The translations under genes were made by a program, and so were the position numbers. A stretch of 64,000 nt of DNA. Source: Acanthosoma haemorrhoidale (Eukaryota > Arthropoda > Insecta > Hemiptera > Acanthosomatidae). Positions 20,664-34,738 of this stretch are shown piece after piece. The first letter of the stretch is position 1, and every line of letters begins with the position of its first letter. The notes beneath the pieces are model-generated. The model was not told the DNA's origin, did no database searches, and was given only the letters and a program-made list of their open reading frames with translations. The stretch covers positions 62,001 to 126,000 of the forward strand of contig CAKNEZ010000027.1 of the NCBI GenBank assembly GCA_930367205.1, in the 5' to 3' direction.

Positions 20664-22105
20664 ATCAAATAATGTCGAATATAATAATGCACCGTGACAT
20701 GGGCACTTATTGTATCACGTGATACGATCGTATGATTAAAGTCACGAGTAAATATAACATCAAATGATGTCGAATATAATAATGCACCGTGACATGGGCA
20801 CTCATTGTATCACGTGATACGATCGTATGATTAAAGTTACGAGTGTATACACTATTAAATGATGTCGAATATGATAGTGCACCAAATCATTAGCACTTAT
20901 TGTATCATGTGATGCGATCGTATGATTAAAGTTACAAGTGACTATAACATCAAATGATGTCGATTATAATAGTGTACTGCATTATTGGCACACATTGTAT
21001 CATGTGATGCGATCGTATATTTAAAGTTACAAGTGAATATAACATCAAATGATGTCGATTATAATAGTGTACCGCATTATTAGCACACATTGTATCACGT
21101 GATACGATCGTATGATTAAAGTTACGAGTAAATATAACATCAAATGATGTCGAATATGATAAGGCACCGTGGCATTGGCACTTATTGTATTACGTGATAC
21201 GATCGTATGATTAAAGTTACGAGTGAATATAGCATCAAATGATGTCGAATATGATAATGAACCGTGACATTGGCACTTATTGTATCATGTGATGCGATCG
21301 TATGATCACAGTTACAAGAGAATATAACATCAAATGATGTCGATTATCATAGTGTACCGCATTATTAGCACATATTGTATCACGTGATACGATTGTATGA
21401 TTAAAGTTACGAGTGAATATATCATCAAATGATGTCGAATATGATAATGCACCGTGACATTGGCACTCATTGTATCACGTGATACGATCGTATGATTAAA
21501 GTCACGAGTGAATATAACATCAAATGATGTCGATTATGATAGTGTTCCGTATCATAAGCACTTATTGTGTCATGTGATACGATCGTATGATGAAAGTTAC
21601 GAGTGAATATAACATCAAATGATGTTGAATGTGATTGAATAATGTATCATTAGCACTCAAAGTTTCACGTGATACGATTGTATGATTAAAGTTACGAGTG
21701 TATACACCATTAAATGATGTCGAATATGATAGTGCACCAAATCATTAGCACTTATTGTATCATGTGATGCGATCGTATGATTAAAGTTACAAGTGAATAT
21801 AACATCAAATGATCTCGAATATGATAATGCACCGTGACATTGGCACATATTGTATCACGTGATACGATCGTATGAAAAAAGTCACGAGTAAATATAACAT
21901 CAAATGATGTCGAATATAATAATGCACCGTGACATGGGCACTTATTGTATCACGTGATACGATCGTATGATTAAAGTTACGAGTGTATACATTAATAAAT
22001 GATGTCGAATATGATAGTGCACCAAATCATTAGCACTTATTGTATCATGTGATGCGATCGTATGATCAAAGTTACAAGAGAAAATAACATCAAATGATCT
22101 CGATT
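20664..22105. repeat. Duplicated satellite block, domain A (partner 24084-25525)
   Basis: This block of about 15 monomers recurs 3420 bp (36 monomers) downstream with only a few substitutions, for example ATTATTGGCAC against ATTATTAGCAC near 20988 and 24408. Ends were judged by eye from where the variant order stops matching. Confidence 0.65.
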
Positions 22106-25100
22106 ATAATAGTGTACCGCATTATTGGCACTCATTATATCACGTGATACGATCGTATGATTGAAGTCACGAGTGAATATAACATCAAATGATGTTGAAT
22201 GTGATTGAATAATGTATCATTAGCACTCAAAGTTTCACGTGATACGATCGTATGATTAAAGTTACGAGTGTATACACCATTAAATGATGTCGAATATGAT
22301 AGTGCACCAAATCATTATCACTTATTGTATCATGTGATGCGATCGTATGATTAAAGTTACAAGTGAATATAACATCAAATGATGTCGATTATAATAGTGT
22401 ACCGCATTATTAGCACACATTGTATCACGTGATACGATCGTATGATTAAAGTTACGAGTAAATATAACATCAAATGATGTCGAATATGATAAGGCATCGT
22501 GGCATTGGCACTTATTGTATTACGTGATACGATCGTATGATTAAAGTTACGAGTGAATATAGCATCAAATGATGTCGAATATGATAATGAACCGTGACAT
22601 TGGCACTTATTGTATCACGTGATACGATCGTATAAATAAAGTTACAGGTGAATATAACATCAAATGATGTCGAATATAATAGTGTACTGCATCATTAGCA
22701 CACATTGTATCACGTGATACGATCGTATGATTAAAGTAACGAGTGAATATAACATCAAATGATGTCGATTATAATGGTATACCGCTTTATTAGCATACAT
22801 TGTATCACGTGATACGATCGTATGAATAAAGTTACGAGTGAATATAACATCAAATGATGTCGAATATAATAATGCACTGTGACATTGGCACTTATTGTAT
22901 CACGTGATACGATCGTATGATTAAAGTTACGAGTGTATACACTATTAAATGATGTCGAATATGATAGTGCACCAAATCATTAGCACTTATTGTATCATGT
23001 GATGCGATCGTATGATTAAAGTTACAAGTGACTATAACATCAAATGATGTCGATTATAATAGTGTACTGCATTATTAGCACACATTGTATCATGTGATGC
23101 GATCGTATGATTAAAGTTACGAGTGAATATAGCATCAAATATTTTCGAATATGATAATGCACCGCGACATTGGCACTTATTGTACCACGTGATACGATCG
23201 TATGATTAAAGTTACAGGTGAATATAACATCAAATGATGTCGATTATAATAGTGTACCGCATTATTGGCACTCATTATATCACGTGATACGATCGTATGA
23301 TTGAAGTCACGAGTGAATATAACATCAAATGATGTTGAATGTGATTGAATAATGTATCATTAGCACTCAAAGTTTCACGTGATACGATCGTATGATTAAA
23401 GTTACGAGTGTATACACCATTAAATGATGTCGAATATGATAGTGCACCAAATCATTAGCACTTATTGTATCATGTGATGCGATCGTATGATTAAAGTTAC
23501 AAGTGAATATAACATCAAATGATGTCGATTATAATAGTGTACCGCATTATTAGCACACATTGTATCACGTGATACGATCGTATGATTAAAGTTACGAGTA
23601 AATATAACATCAAATGATGTCGAATATGATAAGGCACCGTGGCATTGGCACTTATTGTATTACGTGATACGATCGTATGATTAAAGTTACGAGTGAATAT
23701 AGCATCAAATGATGTCGAATATGATAATGAACCGTGACATTGGCACTTATTGTATCACGTGATACGATCGTATGAATAAAGTTACAGGTGAATATAACAT
23801 CAAATGATGTCGAATATAATAGTGTACTGCATCATTAGCACACATTGTATCACGTGATACGATCGTATGATTAATGTAACGAGTGAATATAGCATCAAAT
23901 GATGTCGAATATGATAATGAACCGTGACATTGGCACTTACTGTATCATGTGATGCGATCGTATGATCAAAGTTTCAAGAGAATATAACATCAAATGATGT
24001 CGATTATCATAGTGTACCGCATTATTAGCACATATTGTATCACGTGATACGATCGTATGATTAAAGTTACGAGTGAATATAGCATCAAATAATGTCGAAT
24101 ATAATAATGCACCGTGACATGGGCACTTATTGTATCACGTGATACGATCGTATGATTAAAGTCACGAGTAAATATAACATCAAATGATGTCGAATATAAT
24201 AATGCACCGTGACATGGGCACTCATTGTATCACGTGATACGATCGTATGATTAAAGTTACGAGTGTATACACTATTAAATGATGTCGAATATGATAGTGC
24301 ACCAAATCATTAGCACTTATTGTATCATGTGATGCGATCGTATGATTAAAGTTACAAGTGACTATAACATCAAATGATGTCGATTATAATAGTGTACTGC
24401 ATTATTAGCACACATTGTATCATGTGATGCGATCGTATATTTAAAGTTACAAGTGAATATAACATCAAATGATGTCGATTATAATAGTGTACCGCATTAT
24501 TAGCACACATTGTATCACGTGATACGATCGTATGATTAAAGTTACGAGTAAATATAACATCAAATGATGTCGAATATGATAAGGCACCGTGGCATTGGCA
24601 CTTATTGTATTACGTGATACGATCGTATGATTAAAGTTACGAGTGAATATAGCATCAAATGATGTCGAATATGATAATGAACCGTGACATTGGCACTTAT
24701 TGTATCATGTGATGCGATCGTATGATCACAGTTACAAGAGAATATAACATCAAATGATGTCGATTATCATAGTGTACCGCATTATTAGCACATATTGTAT
24801 CACGTGATACGATTGTATGATTAAAGTTACGAGTGAATATAACATCAAATGATGTCGAATATGATAATGCACCGTGACATTGGCACTCATTGTATCACGT
24901 GATACGATCGTATGATTAAAGTCACGAGTGAATATAACATCAAATGATGTCGATTATGATAGTGTTCCGTATCATAAGCACTCATTGTATCATGTGATAC
25001 GATCGTATGATGAAAGTTACGAGTGAATATAACATCAAATGATGTTGAATGTGATTGAATAATGTATCATTAGCACTCAAAGTTTCACGTGATACGATTG

Positions 25101-28100
25101 TATGATTAAAGTTACGAGTGTATACACCATTAAATGATGTCGAATATGATAGTGCACCAAATCATTAGCACTTATTGTATCATGTGATGCGATCGTATGA
25201 TTAAAGTTACAAGTGAATATTACATCAAATGATGTCGAATATGATAATGCACCGTGACATTGGCACATATTGTATCACGTGATACGATCGTATGAAAAAA
25301 GTCACGAGTAAATATAACATCAAATGATGTCGAATATAATAATGCACCGTGACATGGGCACTTATTGTATCACGTGATACGATCGTATGATTAAAGTTAC
25401 GAGTGTATACATTAATAAATGATGTCGAATATGATAGTGCACCAAATCATTAGCACTTATTGTATCATGTGATGCGATCGTATGATCAAAGTTACAAGAG
25501 AAAATAACATCAAATGATCTCGATTATCATAGTGTACCGCATTATTAGCACATATTGTATCACGTGATACGATCGTATGATTAAAGTTACGAGTGAATAT
25601 AACATCAAATGATGTTGAATGTGATTGAATAATGTATCATTAGCACTCAAAGTTTCACGTGATACGATCGTATGATTAAAGTTACGAGTGTATACACCAT
25701 TAAATGATGTCGAATATGATAGTGCACCAAATCATTAGCACTTATTGTATCATGTGATGCGATCGTATGATCAAAGTTACAAGAGAATATAACATCAAAT
25801 GATGTCGATTATCATAGTGTACCGCATTATTAGCACATATTGTAACACGTGATACGATCGTATGATTAAAGTTACGAGTGAATATAACATCAAATGATGT
25901 CGAATATGATAATGCACCGTGACATTGGCACTCATTGTATCACGTTATACGATCGTATGATTAAAGTCACGAGTGAATATAACATCAAATGATGTCGATT
26001 ATGATAGTGTTCCGTATCATAAGCACTCATTGTATCACGTGATACGATCGTATGATGAAAGTTACGAGTGAATATAACATCAAATGATGTCGAATATGAT
26101 AATGCACCGTGACATTGGCTCTTATTGTTTCACGTGATACGATCTTATGATTAAAGTTACGAGTGTATACACTATTAAATGATGTCGAATATGATAGTGT
26201 GTCGTAGCATTGACACTCATTGTATCACGAGATACGATCACATGATTAAAGTTACGAGTAAATATAACATCAAATAATGTCAAATATGAAAGTGTACCAC
26301 ATCATTAGCACACATTGTATCACGTGATACGATCGTATGATTAAAGTAACGAGTGAATATAACATCAAATGATGTCGATTATAATGGTTTACTGCTTTAT
26401 TAGCACACATTCTATCACGTGATACGATCGTATGATTAAAGTTACGAGTGAATATAACATCAAATGATGTCGAATATGATAATGCACTGTGACATTGGCA
26501 CTTATTGTATCACGTGATACGATCGTATGATTAATGTTACGAGTGTATACACTATTAAATGATGTCGAATATGATAGTGCACCAAATCATTAGCACTTAT
26601 TGTATCATGTGATGCAATCGTATGATTAAAGTTACAAGTGACTATAACATCAAATGATGTCGATTATAATAGTGTACTGCATTATTAGCACACATTGTAT
26701 CATGTGATGCGATCGTATGATTAAAGTAACGAGTAAATATAACATCAAATGATGTCGATTATAATAGTGTACTGCATTATTAGCACACATTGTATCATGT
26801 GATGCGATCGTATGATTAAAGTAACGAGTAAATATAACATCAAATGATGTCAAATATAATAATGCACCGTTACATGGGCACTTATTGTATCACGTGATAC
26901 GATCGTATGATTAAAGTTACGAGTGTATACACTAATAAATGATGTCGAATATGATAGTGCACCAAATCATTAGCACTTATTGTATCATGTGATGCGATCT
27001 TATGATCAAAGTTACAAGAGAATGTAACATCAAAAGATGTCAATTTTGATAGTGTACCGCATCATTGGCACTCATTATATCACGTGATAGGATCGTATGA
27101 TTAAAGTAACGAGTGAATATAACATCAAATGATGTCGAATATGATAATGCACTGTGACATTGGCACATATTGTATCACGTGATACGATCGTATGATTAAA
27201 GTCACGAGTAAATATAACATCAAATGATGTCGAATATAATAATGCACCGTGACATGGGCACTTATTGTATCACGTGATACGATCGTATGATTAAAGTTAC
27301 GAGTGTATACACTAATAAATGATGTCGAATATGATAGTGCACCAAATCATTAGCACTTATTGTATCATGTGATGCGATCGTATGATCAAAGTTACAAGAG
27401 AATATAACATCAAATGATGTCGATTATCATAGTGTACCGAATTATTAGCACATATTGTATCACGTGATACGATCGTATGATCAAAGTTACGAGTGAATAT
27501 AACATCAAATGATGTCGATTATGATAGTGTTCCGTATCATAAGCAATCATTGTATCACGTGATGCGATCGTATGATTAAAGTTACAATTGAATATAACAT
27601 CAAATGATGTCGATTATAATGGTATACCGCTTTATTAGCATACATTGTATCACGTGATACGATCGCATGAATTAAGTTACGAGTGAATATAACATCAAAT
27701 GATGTCGAATATGATAATGCACCGTGACATTGGCACTTATTGTTTCACGTGATACGATCTTATGATTAAAGTTACGAGTGTATACACCATTAAATGATGT
27801 CGAATATGATAGTGTGTCGTAGCATTTACACTCATTGTATCACGCGATTCGATCACATGATTAAAGTTACGAGTGAATATAACATCAAATGATGTCGAAT
27901 ATGATAATGAACCGTGACATTGGCACTTATTGTATCACGTGATACGATCGTATGAATAAAGTTACAGGTGAATATAACATCAAATGATGTTGATTATGAT
28001 AGTGTTCCGTATCATAAGCAATCATTGTATCACGTGATGCGATCGTATAATTAAAGTTACGAGTAAATATAACATCAAATAATGTCAAATATGAAAGTGT

Positions 28101-30119
28101 ACCGCATCATTAGCACACATTGTATCACGTGATACGATCGTATGATTAAAGTAACGAGTGAATATAACATCAAATGATGTCGATTATAATGGTTTACTGC
28201 TTTATTAGCACACATTCTATCACGTGATACGATCGTATGATTAAAGTTACGAGTGAATATAACATCAAATGATGTCGAATATGATAATGCACTGTGACAT
28301 TGGCACTTATTGTATCACGTGATACGATCGTATGATTAAAGTTACGAGTGTATACACTATTAAATGATGTCGAATATGATAGTGCACCAAATCATTAGCA
28401 CTTATTGTATCATGTGATGCAATCGTATGATTAAAGTTACAAGTGACTATAACATCAAATGATGTCGATTATAATAGTGTACTGCATTATTAGCACACAT
28501 TGTATTATGTGATGCGATCGTATGATTAAAGTAACGAGTGAATATAACATCAAATGATGTCGAATATGATAATGCACCGTGACATTGGCACATATTGTAT
28601 CACGTGATACGATCGTATGATTAAAGTCACGAGTAAATATAACATCAAATGATGTCGAATATAATAATGCACCGTTACATGGGCACTTATTGTATCACGT
28701 GATACGATCGTATGATTAAAGTTACGAGTGTATACACTAATAAATGATGTCGAATATGATAGTGCACCAAATCATTAGCACTTATTGTATCATGTGATGC
28801 GATCGTATGATCAAAGTTACAAGAGAATGTAACATCAAAAGATGTCAATTTTGATAGTGTACCGCATCATTGGCACTCATTATATCACGTGATAGGATCG
28901 TATGATTAAAGTAACGCGTGAATATAACATCAAATGATGTCGAATATGATAATGCACCGTGACATTGGCACATATTGTATCACGTGATACGATCGTATGA
29001 TTAAAGTCACGAGTAAATATAACATCAAATGATGTCGAATATAATAATGCACCGTGACATGGGCACTTATTGTATCACGTGATACGATCGTATGATTAAA
29101 GTTACGAGTGTATACACTAATAAATGATGTCGAATATGATAGTGCACCAAATCATTAGCACTTATTGTATCATGTGATGCGATCGTATGATTAAAGTTAC
29201 AAGTGACTATAACATCAAATGATGTCGATTATAATAGTGTACTGCATTATTAGCACACATTGTATCACGTGATACGATCGTATGATTAAAGTCACGAGTA
29301 AATATAACATCAAATGATGTCGAATATAATAATGCACCGTGACATTGGCTCTTATTGTTTCACGTGATACGATCTTATGATTAAAGTTACGAGTGTATAC
29401 ACTATTACATGATGTCGAATATGATAGTGTGTCGTAACATTGACACTCATTGTATCACGAGATACGATCACATGATTAAAGTTACGAGTAAATATAACAT
29501 CAAATAATGTCAAATATGAAAGTGTACCGCATCATTAGCACACATTGTATCACGTGATACGATCGTATGATTAAAGTAACGAGTGAATATAACATCAAAT
29601 GATGTCGATTATAATGGTTTACTGCTTTATTAGCACACATTCTATCACGTGATACGATCGTATGATTAAAGTTACGAGTAAATATAACATCAAATGATGT
29701 CGAATATGATAATGCACTGTGACATTGGCACTTATTGTATCACGTGATACGATCGTATGATTAATGTTACGAGTGTATACACTATTAAATGATGTCGAAT
29801 ATGATAGTGCACCAAATCATTAGCACTTATTGTATCATGTGATGCAATCGTATGATTAAAGTTACAAGTGACTATAACATCAAATGATGTCGATTATAAT
29901 AGTGTACTGCATTATTAGCACACATTGTATCATGTGATGCGATCGTATGATTAAAGTAACGAGTAAATATAACATCAAATGATGTCGATTATAATAGTGT
30001 ACTGCATTATTAGCACACATTGTATCATGTGATGCGATCGTATGATTAAAGTAACGAGTAAATATAACATCAAATGATGTCGAATATAATAATGCACCGT
30101 TACATGGGCACTTATTGTA

Positions 30120-30130
30120 TCACGTAACGA
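30120..30130. other. Unique 2-bp deletion in the satellite core
   Basis: CACGTAACGATCG replaces CACGTGATACGATCG, removing 2 bp from the palindromic core. It is the only one of the five deletions that hits the core, and it was seen once. It shifts the frame and produces the longest minus-strand frame of the array (98 codons, 29975-30271), which is therefore an artefact. Confidence 0.85.
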
Positions 30131-33100
30131 TCGTATGATTAAAGTTACGAGTGTATACACTAATAAATGATGTCGAATATGATAGTGCACCAAATCATTA
30201 GCACTTATTGTATCATGTGATGCGATCTTATGATCAAAGTTACAAGAGAATGTAACATCAAAAGATGTCAATTTTGATAGTGTACCGCATCATTGGCACT
30301 CATTATATCACGTGATAGGATCGTATGATTAAAGTAACGAGTGAATATAACATCAAATGATGTCGAATATGATAATGCACTGTGACATTGGCACATATTG
30401 TATCACGTGATACGATCGTATGATTAAAGTCACGAGTAAATATAACATCAAATGATGTCGAATATAATAATGCACCGTGACATGGGCACTTATTGTATCA
30501 CGTGATACGATCGTATGATTAAAGTTACGAGTGTATACACCATTAAATGATGTCGAATATGATAGTGTGTCGTAGCATTTACACTCATTGTATCACGCGA
30601 TTCGATCACATGATTAAAGTTACGAGTGAATATAACATCAAATGATGTCGAATATGATAATGAACCGTGACATTGGCACTTATTGTATCACGTGATACGA
30701 TCGTATGAATAAAGTTACAGGTGAATATAACATCAAATGATGTTGATTATGATAGTGTTCCGTATCATAAGCAATCATTGTATCACGTGATGCGATCGTA
30801 TAATTAAAGTTACGAGTAAATATAACATCAAATAATGTCAAATATGAAAGTGTACCGCATCATTAGCACACATTGTATCACGTGATACGATCGTATGATT
30901 AAAGTAACGAGTGAATATAACATCAAATGATGTCGAATATGATAATGCACCGTGACATTGGCACATATTGTATCACGTGATACGATCGTATGATTAAAGT
31001 CACGAGTAAATATAACATCAAATGATGTCGAATATAATAATGCACCGTGACATGGGCACTTATTGTATCACGTGATACGATCGTATGATTAAAGTTACGA
31101 GTGTATACACTAATAAATGATGTCGAATATGATAGTGCACCAAATCATTAGCACTTATTGTATCATGTGATGCGATCGTATGATTAAAGTTACAAGTGAC
31201 TATAACATCAAATGATGTCGATTATAATAGTGTACTGCATTATTAGCACACATTGTATCACGTGATACGATCGTATGATTAAAGTTACGAGTGAATATAA
31301 CATCAAATGATGTAGAATATGATAATGCACTGTGACATTGGCACTTATTGTATCACGTGATACGATCGTATGATTAAAGTTACGAGTGTATACACTATTA
31401 AATGATGTCGAATATGATAGTGCACCAAATCATTAGCACTTATTGTATCATGTGATGCAATCGTATGATTAAAGTTACAAGTGACTATAACATCAAATGA
31501 TGTCGATTATAATAGTGTACTGCATTATTAGCACACATTGTATCATGTGATGCGATCGTATGATTAAAGTAACGAGTAAATATAACATCAAATGATGTCG
31601 AATATAATAATGCACCGTTACATGGGCACTTATTGTATCACGTGATACGATCGTATGATTAAAGTTACGAGTGTATACACTAATAAATGATGTCGAATAT
31701 GATAGTGCACCAAATCATTAGCACTTATTGTATCATGTGATGCGATCTTATGATCAAAGTTACAAGAGAATGTAACATCAAAAGATGTCAATTTTGATAG
31801 TGTACCGCATCATTGGCACTCATTATATCACGTGATAGGATCGTATGATTAAAGTAACGAGTGAATATAACATCAAATGATGTCGAATATGATAATGCAC
31901 TGTGACATTGGCACATATTGTATCACGTGATACGATCGTATGATTAAAGTCACGAGTAAATATAACATCAAATGATGTCGAATATAATAATGCACCGTGA
32001 CATGGGCACTTATTGTATCACGTGATACGATCGTATGATTAAAGTTACGAGTGTATACACTAATAAATGATGTCGAATATGATAGTGCACCAAATCATTA
32101 GCACTTATTGTATCATGTGATGCGATCGTATGATCAAAGTTACAAGAGAATATAACATCAAATGATGTCGATTATCATAGTGTACCGAATTATTAGCACA
32201 TATTGTATCACGTGATACGATCGTATGATCAAAGTTACGAGTGAATATAACATCAAATGATGTCGATTATGATAGTGTTCCGTATCATAAGCAATCATTG
32301 TATCACGTGATACGATCGTATGAAAAAAGTTACAGGTGAATATAACATCAAATGATGTTGATTATGATAGTGTTCCGTATCATAAGCAATCATTGTATCA
32401 CGTGATGCGATCGTATAATTAAAGTTACGAGTAAATATAACATCAAATAATGTCAAATATGAAAGTGTACCGCATCATTAGCACACATTGTATCACGTGA
32501 TACGATCGTATGATTAAAGTAACGAGTGAATATAACATCAAATGATGTCGATTATAATGGTATACCGCTTTATTAGCATACATTGTATCACGTGATACGA
32601 TCGCATGATTAAAGTTACGAGTGAATATAACATCAAATGATGTCGAATATGATAGTGTGTCGTAGCATTTACACTCATTGTATCACGTGATTCGATCACA
32701 TGATTAAAGTTACGAGTGAATATAACATCAAATAATGTCGAATATGATAATGAACCGTGACATTGGCACTTATTGTATCACGTGATACGATCGTATGAAT
32801 AAAGTTACAGGTGAATATAACATCAAATGATGTTGATTATGATAGTGTTCCGTATCATAAGCAATCATTGTATCACGTGATGCGATCGTATAATTAAAGT
32901 TACGAGTAAATATAACATCAAATAATGTCAAATATGAAAGTGTACCGCATCATTAGCACACATTGTATCACGTGATACGATCGTATGATTAAAGTAACGA
33001 GTGAATATAACATCAAATGATGTCGATTATAATGGTTTACTGCTTTATTAGCACACATTCTATCACGTGATACGATCGTATGATTAAAGTTACGAGTGAA

Positions 33101-34738
33101 TATAACATCAAATGATGTCGAATATGATAATGCACTGTGACATTGGCACTTATTGTATCACGTGATACGATCGTATGATTAAAGTTACGAGTGTATACAC
33201 TAATAAATGATGTCGAATATTATAGTGCACCAAATCATTAGCACTTATTGTATCATGTGATGCGATCGTATGATCAAAGTTACAAGAGAATATAACATCA
33301 AATGATGTCGATTATCATAGTACCGCATTATTAGCACATATTGTATCACGTGATACGATCGTATGATCAAAGTTACGAGTGAATATAACATCAAATGATG
33401 TCGATTATGATAGTGTTCCGTATCATAAGCAATCATTGTATCACGTGATGCGATCGTATGATTAAAGTTACAATTGAATATAACATCAAATGATGTCGAT
33501 TATAATGGTATACCGCTTTATTAGCATACATTGTATCACGTGATACGATCGCATGATTAAAGTTACGAGTGAATATAACATCAAATGATGTCGAATATGA
33601 TAATGCACCGTGACATTGGCACTTATTGTTTCACGTGATACGATCTTATGATTAAAGTTACGAGTGTATACACCATTAAATGATGTCGAATATGATAGTG
33701 TGTCGTAGCATTTACACTCATTGTATCACGTGATTCGATCACATGATTAAAGTTACGAGTGAATATAACATCAAATGATGTCGAATATGATAATGAACCG
33801 TGACATTGGCACTTATTGTATCACGTGATACGATCGTATGAATAAAGTTACAGGTGAATATAACATCAAATGATGTTGATTATGATAGTGTTCCGTATCA
33901 TAAGCAATCATTGTATCACGTGATGCGATCGTATAATTAAAGTTACGAGTAAATATAACATCAAATAATGTCAAATATGAAAGTGTACCGCATCATTAGC
34001 ACACATTGTATCACGTGATACGATCGTATGATTAAAGTAACGAGTGAATATAACATCAAATGATGTCGATTATAATGGTTTACTGCTTTATTAGCACACA
34101 TTCTATCACGTGATACGATCGTATGATTAAAGTTACGAGTGAATATAACATCAAATGATGTCGAATATGATAATGCACTGTGACATTGGCACTTATTGTA
34201 TCACGTGATACGATCGTATGATTAAAGTTACGAGTGTATACACTATTAAATGATGTCGAATATGATAGTGCACCAAATCATTAGCACTTATTGTATCATG
34301 TGATGCAATCGTATGATTAAAGTTACAAGTGACTATAACATCAAATGATGTCGATTATAATAGTGTACTGCATTATTAGCACACATTGTATCATGTGATG
34401 CGATCGTATGATTAAAGTAACGAGTGAATATAACATCAAATGATGTCGAATATGATAATGCACCGTGACATTGGCACATATTGTATCACGTGATACGATC
34501 GTATGATTAAAGTAACGAGTGAATATAACATCAAATGATGTCGAATATGATAATGCACCGTGACATTGGCACATATTGTATCACGTGATACGATCGTATG
34601 ATTAAAGTCACGAGTAAATATAACATCAAATGATGTCGAATATAATAATGCACCGTTACATGGGCACTTATTGTATCACGTGATACGATCGTATGATTAA
34701 AGTTACGAGTGTATACACTAATAAATGATGTCGAATAT

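Larger units (their letters stand above)
15377..26100. repeat. Satellite domain A (LINE-proximal)
   Basis: About 113 monomers. Diagnostic variants are a monomer ending GTTGAATGTGATTGAATAATG with CACTCAAAGTTTCACG, and one with TTGGCACTCATTATATCACGTGATACG followed by ATTGAAGTCACG. Internal duplications are visible: an identical marker frame recurs at 15672, 19282, 21657 and 25077, spacings of 38, 25 and 36 monomers. Confidence 0.75.
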
